From assembly GCA_005792225.1 (NCBI GenBank), contig SXSP01000271.1, positions 1 through 15,456 of the forward strand: DNA of 15,456 nucleotides, read 5' to 3'. A program made the position numbers and the translations under genes. Below the pieces are notes generated by a model. It ran no database searches. It saw only the letters and a program-made list of their open reading frames with translations, and had not been told where the DNA came from. The DNA is from Bdellovibrionales bacterium (GTDB lineage: Bacteria > Bdellovibrionota > Bdellovibrionia > Bdellovibrionales > JAMPXM01). Positions 1 through 5,679 of the stretch are shown here, piece by piece. The first letter of the stretch is position 1. Each line of letters opens with the position of its first letter.

Positions 1-324
1 ACGGTCTACACGCGAAGCTCTTCAAGAAACGTCACTATTTATAATGACGAGGCCATTTTGCACGAGAGCCTTAAAAAAGGCGGAGGTTTCGGCAACGATG
101 CCTCAATGACGGCAGGAATGCCCGGAAAGATCGTGAAGGTCCTCGTCAATAAGGGCGACACGGTTAAAGCGAATCAACCGATCCTGATCATGGAAGCCAT
201 GAAGATGGAAAACGAGATGCGCGCCTCGGCCGACACGAAGATCAAAGACGTTCTCGTTAAAGCCGGTGATAGTGTTGAATCCGGCCAGACGCTGATCGCC
301 TTTGAACCCCCGCCCAAAAAATAA
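1..324 (+). CDS. Biotin carboxyl carrier protein or domain of an acyl-CoA carboxylase (5' end outside window)
   Basis: The reading frame is open from base 1 to the TAA at 322-324, so the start lies outside the window and the TTG at 58 need not be a start. The visible 107 residues end in a biotinyl/lipoyl-type beta-barrel. It has an MPGKI strand, a Gly-Asp turn (KGDTV), the biotinylation motif EAMKME with the target lysine at 202-204, and a second Gly-Asp turn (AGDSV) that makes the quasi-symmetric half. In this family the biotin arm carries carboxybiotin from the carboxylase to the carboxyltransferase. It could be a free carrier subunit or the C-terminus of a propionyl-, methylcrotonyl- or acetyl-CoA carboxylase alpha chain. 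The mutase gene 500 bp downstream favours propionyl-CoA carboxylase, which is inference. The stop overlaps the ribosome binding site of the next gene, so they are probably cotranscribed. Confidence 0.88.
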   Translation, partial: TVYTRSSSRNVTIYNDEAILHESLKKGGGFGNDASMTAGMPGKIVKVLVNKGDTVKANQPILIMEAMKMENEMRASADTKIKDVLVKAGDSVESGQTLIAFEPPPKK

Positions 325-332
325 GGATCCAA

Positions 333-809
333 ATGCGTATCCAGATGCGCCTGTTTGCGGCGAGCTTGTTGTGGCTAACCAGCTGTACTCACTCAATGCA
401 TGCGCTGGATACTCAAAAGCCAATCGTGACTAGCCAAAAGCTGTTTCGACCTGCCCTCCAGCAGGAGGGTGAGTACGTTGGCTACTTCGATGCGACTCGA
501 AAGCTCGCAGAAGTTCCTGAAGCGGCTTCTCACGTTGGTTATTCACGATTGTTTTTCTGGAGCGGGATAGTCACAGCCGCTGCCGGCACCTATCTTATTG
601 TGGATAGCCTTGCGAATTACGACCGTAAGTCCCAACTTCCACTGAGCCTCGGTTTATACTCAGGCGCGTTTGGTCTTGAGTATCTCAGCCGTATGCAACT
701 CATTCGTGCCGCGGAGAAGCACAATGAGCGCGTCGGAAGGACGACCATGCGTCCGTTTTTCGCGCCTCTCGCCGGCGGTGCCGCTGGCGGTTTACAACTC
801 ACCTTTTAG
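333..809 (+). CDS. Small putative lipoprotein of unknown function (158 aa)
   Basis: I do not recognise this protein. The start ATG at 333 has AAGGA at 323-327, five bases upstream and overlapping the stop of the carrier gene. The N-terminus has Arg residues, a hydrophobic stretch and a lipobox-like LTSC with Cys18, so export and lipidation are likely. Two further hydrophobic stretches lie at about residues 73-92 and 104-122. The second runs into a helix with an AAEKHNE pattern. The C-terminus is rich in Gly and Ala and ends in LQLTF, with a terminal Phe as in many outer-membrane-directed chains, but the protein is too short to be a normal barrel. It sits between a biotin carrier gene and a methylmalonyl-CoA mutase gene, 15 bp before the latter. 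This position says it is cotranscribed with them but does not reveal a shared role. Confidence 0.75.
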   Translation: MRIQMRLFAASLLWLTSCTHSMHALDTQKPIVTSQKLFRPALQQEGEYVGYFDATRKLAEVPEAASHVGYSRLFFWSGIVTAAAGTYLIVDSLANYDRKSQLPLSLGLYSGAFGLEYLSRMQLIRAAEKHNERVGRTTMRPFFAPLAGGAAGGLQLTF

Positions 810-824
810 TCTGAGGTGTTCACG

Positions 825-2438
825 ATGACGACAAAGAAATCCAAGCTCCGTAAAGATCGCTTTGCGACTTCAAGCGGAATTGAAATCAAATCTTCTTATG
901 ACTCGAGCGACTGGAATCCCGCTGATCACCTCGATAAGGATCTCGGCCGAGCGGGCCAGTTTCCCTTTACCCGCGGAGTACAAGAGACGATGTACCGCGG
1001 TCGCTTTTGGACGATGCGCCAATATGCGGGATTTGGATCCGCCCGCGAGAGCAACGAGCGCTACAAGATGTTACTTGAGAAGGGACAAACTGGTCTCAGC
1101 GTCGCCTTCGATCTGCCGACCCAGATGGGATATGACTCGGATCACGTGATGTCATCCGGCGAAGTCGGAAAGGTCGGCGTCGCGATTTCCTCGATCGAAG
1201 ATATGGAAATTCTCCTGAACGATCTGCCGCTCGAAAAAATTTCGACATCGATGACGATCAACTCGACAGCGGGAATCCTCCTTTCTCTCTACATCGCGGT
1301 TGCGAGAAAGCGCGGAATCAAGGCGGATCAACTGACCGGTACGATCCAGAACGATCTTCTAAAAGAGTACATCGCTCGGGGAACGTACATTTATCCCCCC
1401 AAACCTTCCATGCGGGTTATTACCGATATATTCGAGTACTGCTCAAAAGAGGTTCCGAACTGGAACACGATTTCCATTTCTGGCTACCACATTCGGGAAG
1501 CCGGAAGCACGGCGGCCCAAGAGATCGCGTTTACCCTCGCAAATGGAATTACTTACGTTCAAGCCGCGGTCGATAAGGGTTTGGACGTCGACACCTTTGC
1601 GGGCCGACTCAGCTTCTTCTTTAACGTCCACAACAACTTCTTTGAGGAAGTCGCGAAATTCCGTGCCGCTCGCCGAATGTGGGCTCGAATCATGAGAGAC
1701 CGCTTCAAAGCCAAGGATGATAAGTCCTGGCGCTTGCGTTTTCATTCTCAAACGGCCGGCAGCACCCTCACAGCCCAGCAGCCCGAGAACAATATCGTTC
1801 GAGTTACGATGCAGGCTCTCGCCGCCGTCCTCGGTGGTACGCAGAGTCTCCATACGAACTCGATGGACGAAGCCCTCGGGCTTCCAACGGAGAAGGCCGC
1901 AACGATTGCGCTTAGAACTCAGCAGATTATCGCCAACGAATCGGGAGTTGCGGACGCGATTGATCCCATGGGCGGATCCTTCCTCGTGGAATCACTCACC
2001 GATCAGCTTGAGGCGGCGGCGACCGATTACATTCAGCGGATCGAGGGACTGGGCGGCGTCGTGAAATGCATCGAAACCGGCTGGATTCAACGCGAGATCC
2101 AGCAAGCCGCTTACACGTACCAGAAGGCCGTTGAATCCAAGGACGAGATCGTCGTCGGTGTGAACGACTTCGTGCAGGCTCAAAAGGAAAAGCCCGAGGT
2201 GCTTAAGATCACCGAAGCCGTTGCTCAAGAGCAGATTTCCCGCCTCAAGAAGTTTAAAGCGAGCCGTGATCAGCGGACCGTCGCCTCACATAAGGAGCGC
2301 GTTAGAAATGCCGCCGAAACTGGCGCAAACCTGATGCCCGTCTTCGTGGACGCGGTCGAAAACAAAGTGACGCTCGGTGAAATCGCCGATGAACTCAGAT
2401 CCGTCTTCGGCCTATTTAAAGAGACGATCACAATTTGA
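825..2438 (+). CDS. mcmA1: Methylmalonyl-CoA mutase, catalytic (N-terminal) chain lacking the B12-binding domain
   Basis: This is the catalytic TIM-barrel chain of a B12-dependent acyl-CoA mutase, interconverting (R)-methylmalonyl-CoA and succinyl-CoA. I choose ATG 825 over the in-frame GTG at 816, because GAGGTG at 813-818 fits a ribosome binding site six bases before the ATG. The 537-aa product shows the family blocks RQYAGFG (65-71), [13 protein letters not shown] (95-107), GTIQND (172-177), [11 protein letters not shown] (187-197) and [11 protein letters not shown] (217-227). Tyr67, Arg185 and His222 line up at a constant offset of 22 with Tyr89, Arg207 and His244 of the Propionibacterium enzyme as I remember it. 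Tyr and Arg there favour methylmalonyl-CoA over isobutyryl-CoA as substrate. Full-length mutases are about 700 aa and end in a cobalamin-binding DxHxxG domain. That domain is missing here and is not encoded elsewhere in the window, so a separate small subunit is expected. No truncation is evident, since the chain ends at a normal domain boundary. Confidence 0.93.
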   Translation: MTTKKSKLRKDRFATSSGIEIKSSYDSSDWNPADHLDKDLGRAGQFPFTRGVQETMYRGRFWTMRQYAGFGSARESNERYKMLLEKGQTGLSVAFDLPTQMGYDSDHVMSSGEVGKVGVAISSIEDMEILLNDLPLEKISTSMTINSTAGILLSLYIAVARKRGIKADQLTGTIQNDLLKEYIARGTYIYPPKPSMRVITDIFEYCSKEVPNWNTISISGYHIREAGSTAAQEIAFTLANGITYVQAAVDKGLDVDTFAGRLSFFFNVHNNFFEEVAKFRAARRMWARIMRDRFKAKDDKSWRLRFHSQTAGSTLTAQQPENNIVRVTMQALAAVLGGTQSLHTNSMDEALGLPTEKAATIALRTQQIIANESGVADAIDPMGGSFLVESLTDQLEAAATDYIQRIEGLGGVVKCIETGWIQREIQQAAYTYQKAVESKDEIVVGVNDFVQAQKEKPEVLKITEAVAQEQISRLKKFKASRDQRTVASHKERVRNAAETGANLMPVFVDAVENKVTLGEIADELRSVFGLFKETITI

Positions 2439-2469
2439 GCGGATCTTCTTTATAGAGGCCACGCATAAT

Positions 2470-2519
2470 CCATTGTTTTTGTTTTGGCTCGGTGTAGGAA
2501 CATCCAAAACAATCCATGG
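2470..2519 (+). promoter_or_regulatory. Long inverted repeat in the leader of the 328-aa lipoprotein gene
   Basis: TTGTTTTGG at 2479-2487 and CCAAAACAA at 2504-2512 are a perfect 9-bp inverted repeat around a 16-base loop. A second pair, CCAT (2470-2473) with ATGG (2516-2519), extends the symmetry across short bulges. The right outer arm overlaps the ribosome binding site GGAGG (2518-2522). No T run follows, so it is not a standard terminator. It could be an operator or an mRNA hairpin affecting access to the ribosome binding site. The structure is seen directly and its role is inference. Confidence 0.45.
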
Positions 2520-2530
2520 AGGTCTCTTAA

Positions 2531-3517
2531 ATGCGTGGTGCTTACGTTCGCGCGCTCACTTTATCCCTGGTTCCCGCTCTAGCTCTTGCTTTGGGCGCTT
2601 GCATTGAGCAGCCCAAAAAGGAGGAACCCAAGCCCGCGAAGACTTTTACGGGTACGTGGGAATCAGCGACGGTCGAGCGCAGTTCCATTTTCGAAACAGG
2701 TGAAAATTTCTACCGAACACTCTCGGTTGAAGAGTCGGGAACCGTTCGCCTGGAGTCATCAACTCCGTTCAATTCCAAACACTCTACGCCTTCACCAGAA
2801 TTGAATGTTTATAATTACGGGCAGCTCCGGAAACTGAGCGATAAAAATGCGCAGGTCACTCTCTCTAACGATATTATCGAGCAGTCTCGCAAATCCGGCA
2901 TGAGCGAAGCTGATATTCGCAGATCCATGGAGAATCCGCCGTCGATCACGTTGATCAACGAAGACATGATCATCTTCCGCGCGCAACCGGGATCAACCGG
3001 CGAAGTTTTTAAACGTCTGACTGACGACGTGGCAAAAACGAAAAAGGAAGAGTTCGTTCGCCTTTTGCAAGATCGCGCTTACTTTCATAGTCAGTTCATC
3101 GGCCGCTGGAACAATCGACGCCTCGATCTCGCGTCTCGCATTCAAGTCACTCGTGATACCAACGGCCGCGAGATCGATCGGATCGCGACTCCCGCGAGCG
3201 AAATTCCGGAGTCAGAAATTATCGATATCAACGGCCAACGGACCGAACGTCACAATGCAAAGTCCATTCGCTTTCTTGATGCGGAAGAAGTTCTGATTAA
3301 CGAGGCGCTCGTCATGAAATACCTCGTTGCGTACCACCCGCCCGCGAAGGCGCTCGTCATTACCGTTCTTCAGAAGCTGGCAAATGGCGGTCAGTGGATG
3401 GTGCTCTCGGGAACGGTAGAAGACGATAATCAGTCGATCAATTTCACGGGACCAGAATTGAGAAGCGTGGAACGCGGACGAGAAACCCGCCAGCAAAGAA
3501 CGGATCGCTACTACTGA
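2531..3517 (+). CDS. Lipoprotein of unknown function (328 aa)
   Basis: I do not recognise the family. The start is clear: GGAGG at 2518-2522 lies eight bases before ATG 2531. Residues 1-24 form a lipoprotein signal: a basic start, a long Ala/Leu stretch and the lipobox LGAC with Cys24. The mature part opens with a Lys/Pro/Glu-rich tether. A region beginning FTGTWES (about 39-45) and another around FIGRWNNRR (about 189-197) are similar in shape: each starts with a Gly-x-Trp strand followed by beta-rich sequence. This could mean two copies of a small beta-barrel, lipocalin-like fold, but that is only an impression. The middle (about 145-185) is charged and helical. The C-terminus is Arg-rich and ends RTDRYY. 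It lies 92 bp after the mutase gene behind an inverted repeat, and is followed directly by a strong hairpin terminator. Confidence 0.8.
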   Translation: MRGAYVRALTLSLVPALALALGACIEQPKKEEPKPAKTFTGTWESATVERSSIFETGENFYRTLSVEESGTVRLESSTPFNSKHSTPSPELNVYNYGQLRKLSDKNAQVTLSNDIIEQSRKSGMSEADIRRSMENPPSITLINEDMIIFRAQPGSTGEVFKRLTDDVAKTKKEEFVRLLQDRAYFHSQFIGRWNNRRLDLASRIQVTRDTNGREIDRIATPASEIPESEIIDINGQRTERHNAKSIRFLDAEEVLINEALVMKYLVAYHPPAKALVITVLQKLANGGQWMVLSGTVEDDNQSINFTGPELRSVERGRETRQQRTDRYY

Positions 3518-3524
3518 GCGATTT

Positions 3525-3554
3525 AAAAAGGGACCTCCGAGAGGTCCCTTTTTT
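3525..3554. terminator. Bidirectional intrinsic terminator between converging genes
   Basis: GGGACCTC (3530-3537), loop CGA, and GAGGTCCC (3541-3548) form a perfect 8-bp GC-rich stem. It is flanked by AAAAA on the left and TTTTTT on the right, so it can work in both directions. It lies between the stop at 3517 (plus) and the stop at 3557 (minus), where a shared terminator is expected. Confidence 0.92.
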
Positions 3555-3556
3555 AT

Positions 3557-3895
3557 TTAGCGCACGCGCTTGGAGGGCATGAGGTAATTTATGTAATTCG
3601 GACCTTGAGAAACATAGCCTTCGAAGCATGCCTGCTCGCCGTGGCGAAGAGTTCCGATGATCTCACTCGCGATGTCCATCGCTTCTAAGCTTGTTCCCTG
3701 CGAAACGATCTCGTAAGTCGAGAACGCGGGAAGCATCGGACCTGCGGGAACGTGAAGTTGATAGACCATGACCGCGAGCATTCCGCGTGACGATTCGATA
3801 TTGACCCGACCGCAAAGAGTTGCTTTCTCCGCCGGGCTAGCAAACGCCGCAAGAGGGGCCGTTACAAGCGCGACAAGAGCGATCGCGAATTTCAT
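3557..3895 (-). CDS. Small secreted protein of unknown function (112 aa)
   Basis: The frame is open upstream to 3940, but the ATG at 3893-3895 is the better start: it has AAAGGAG six bases upstream and begins a clean signal peptide (MKFAIALVALVTAPLAAFAS, residues 1-20) with likely cleavage after AFA. The mature part is about 92 aa. It has two cysteines, Cys28 in TLCGRV and one in EQACFEGYV near residue 90, which could form a disulfide in the periplasm. The two Cys-containing stretches look like beta strands, and GRV...GYV is reminiscent of small OB-fold secreted proteins, but I cannot assign a family. The C-terminus is basic (PSKRVR). The gene is a single unit, diverging from the lytic transglycosylase and ending at the bidirectional terminator. 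No lipobox is present. Confidence 0.75.
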   Translation of the reverse strand: MKFAIALVALVTAPLAAFASPAEKATLCGRVNIESSRGMLAVMVYQLHVPAGPMLPAFSTYEIVSQGTSLEAMDIASEIIGTLRHGEQACFEGYVSQGPNYINYLMPSKRVR

Positions 3896-4092
3896 TATAT
3901 CTCCTTTGAAACGAATTGATTGAGATTGGCGGCACCTCAATATCGCCTTTTATCAGACCCCACCATCGGGAACTCATGAGCGGAAAAAAGGCCACCCTGA
4001 TTGAAATTTCGACAGTGTCTCACGGGTGTCGCTCGCGTTAAGTCCAACGAGTTGAAAGCCGCCGTGGCACTGCCATTGCTCCCTCAGCGGCC
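3896..4092. promoter_or_regulatory. Divergent intergenic region (197 bp)
   Basis: This gap must hold the promoters for the small secreted gene (minus) and the lytic transglycosylase (plus). I see no convincing -35/-10 pair on either strand. The short GC-rich sequence GGGTGTCGCTCGCG at 4024-4037 resembles a sequence upstream of the 195-aa exported protein gene at 13503. A possible 21-codon frame (ATG 3976 to TAA 4041) has a poor ribosome binding site and is not called a gene. Confidence 0.4.
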
Positions 4093-5679
4093 ATGATCAA
4101 AAAATCTCGTAAAATCACCCTTAAAAGCCTGAAAACACCCCTTCTTATCGGTACGGCTTTTGTCGCCGGTGCGGCCTGCACATATCTTTCGAGTGCGCAG
4201 CTAAAGTCGCTCCCCGCCCTCGCGACGAGTGAAGCAAAGGCCGCGGACGACGCTGCCGACGTGACTCTCGACGAAGCCCTCAGCGCCGCAGCGACCGAGT
4301 CCGAACTCGTGGAGTCTGATGGTCAAGTTGAGGTGAACGAATTCGCCCAAGACCAAGATGAAGAGTCTTCACAGAAGAGCGCGGCGAAACCAAATTCAGA
4401 AAACAAAATCGATTTAACTTACCTCACGACCTTTATTGCTGAGATGACAACGTTTCAGGGTAACTCGGTCGAGGCTGATGTCGTCGAGACGGCGAATCCG
4501 GAGTGGGAATTCGATCGCGGGTCCGTTCTCGCCGACTTTGAAGGTCGCATCGCGCCTGAATTCCGGGTGCCGGAGCTTCTCAAAGATCGCGTGGGCTTCT
4601 GGTTCGATGTCTACACAAAGTGGGACGACAATCAGCGAGTCATCCACCACTCCCGTTACCCTTGGATCGTATTTAAAGTTGTAAACGTGACTTCGATTAT
4701 CCAGAACGACACTCCCCGCCGCCTCTGGATGCGTCGTGAAAAGGCCGACAAAGTCGTGAAGGCCGAAGCTGAAGGGATCCGCCAGGCTCTCCGCAGCCTC
4801 ACGCGCAAACGGCCCGGCGCTCCCCTCTCTGAAACCGAAAAGATCGTAGCCGACGCGCTTCTCCCCTTGGGTGGAGATCTCCGCAAACAGGCTTCACGCG
4901 CTTTGGGCGAAGTCCGCATCCAAATGGGTCAGAAGAACTTCTTCCGCGGCGGACTTGAAGTGAGCCAAAGATACCTCTCGACGATGGAAGATATCTTCCG
5001 CCGAAACAAGCTTCCCATGGAGCTCACGCGAATTCCGCTGGTTGAGAGTAGCTTTAACAAGCATGCCACGAGCAAGGTCGGCGCCACGGGTATTTGGCAG
5101 TTCATGGGCAACACGGGCCGAAAGTTCATGGTCGTTAACGACGTCATTGATGAGCGTCGCTCCCCGTTTAAGGCCACGGAAGCCGCCGCACGTTTGCTGA
5201 AGGAAAATCATCTGATCCTCCGTCGTTCGTGGCCGCTTGCCGTGACGGCTTGGAACCACGGCCCCGGAGGGGTCAGGAAAGCCGCAAAGGCCTCCGGGTC
5301 GCATGATCTGGGAATCATCGTGAAGAAGTATCGTTCGCGCTCGTTCGACTTCGCCTCTTCAAATTTTTATTCGGAGTTCTTGGCGGCGCTTCATGCTGAA
5401 CGCTATAGCGACATCGCATTCGCGCCGATCAAACGCGAAGCCCCCGTGGATCTTCAAGTCGTTCGTTTACACAAAGCGATCCGTGTAAAAGAACTGCTTC
5501 GTGTAACAGGTCTTTCACTCGACGAGTTTTTGTTGATCAATCCTGATCTTTCCGGAGTCGCGAAGCGAAATCTTCCGGTGCCGATCGGATTCCGCGTTCA
5601 CGTGCCCTCGCAAGTCCGCTCAAGCCTCGACAAGCTCTTCGCTATCGGCGGAGAGACCAAGGCGAAGCGCGATACTTAA
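4093..5679 (+). CDS. Membrane-anchored lytic transglycosylase, MltD-like (SLT domain)
   Basis: This enzyme family cleaves the MurNAc-GlcNAc bond of peptidoglycan to leave 1,6-anhydroMurNAc. A basic start and hydrophobic residues 15-34 give a signal anchor. GAAC at 26-29 lacks a good -3 residue for a lipobox. Residues 45-105 are an acidic linker. Residues 157-205 contain RVGFWFDVYTKWDDNQRVIH, a block I associate with the N-terminal part of deltaproteobacterial MltD-like enzymes. The SLT domain spans about 290-440: catalytic Glu318 in PLVESSF, GIWQFM (333-338), and AWNHGPGGV (386-394) in place of the usual AYNxG. The C-terminal part (about 455-505) resembles one LysM repeat (HKAIRVKELLRVTGLSLDEF then INPDL) and may bind glycan. 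The ATG at 4093 has no obvious ribosome binding site, and an in-frame stop at 4039-4041 excludes any longer ATG, GTG or TTG start. Its stop codon overlaps that of the facing gene. Confidence 0.9.
   Translation: MIKKSRKITLKSLKTPLLIGTAFVAGAACTYLSSAQLKSLPALATSEAKAADDAADVTLDEALSAAATESELVESDGQVEVNEFAQDQDEESSQKSAAKPNSENKIDLTYLTTFIAEMTTFQGNSVEADVVETANPEWEFDRGSVLADFEGRIAPEFRVPELLKDRVGFWFDVYTKWDDNQRVIHHSRYPWIVFKVVNVTSIIQNDTPRRLWMRREKADKVVKAEAEGIRQALRSLTRKRPGAPLSETEKIVADALLPLGGDLRKQASRALGEVRIQMGQKNFFRGGLEVSQRYLSTMEDIFRRNKLPMELTRIPLVESSFNKHATSKVGATGIWQFMGNTGRKFMVVNDVIDERRSPFKATEAAARLLKENHLILRRSWPLAVTAWNHGPGGVRKAAKASGSHDLGIIVKKYRSRSFDFASSNFYSEFLAALHAERYSDIAFAPIKREAPVDLQVVRLHKAIRVKELLRVTGLSLDEFLLINPDLSGVAKRNLPVPIGFRVHVPSQVRSSLDKLFAIGGETKAKRDT

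Noticed and set aside
58..324. TTG at 58 as the start of a short 88-aa carrier protein
   Set aside because: The frame stays open to base 1 without a stop and there is no ribosome binding site before 58, so the gene most likely starts outside the window.
816..824. GTG at 816 as the start of the mutase
   Set aside because: This GTG lies within the GAGGTG ribosome binding site that serves ATG 825.
2439..2530. Promoter within the gap before the 328-aa lipoprotein
   Set aside because: The T-rich stretch offers a partial -35, but I found no acceptable -10 at the right distance. The region is better described by its inverted repeat.
3976..4041. A 21-codon frame upstream of the lytic transglycosylase, possible leader peptide
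   Set aside because: The ribosome binding site is weak, there is no run of regulatory codons and no attenuator hairpin follows.
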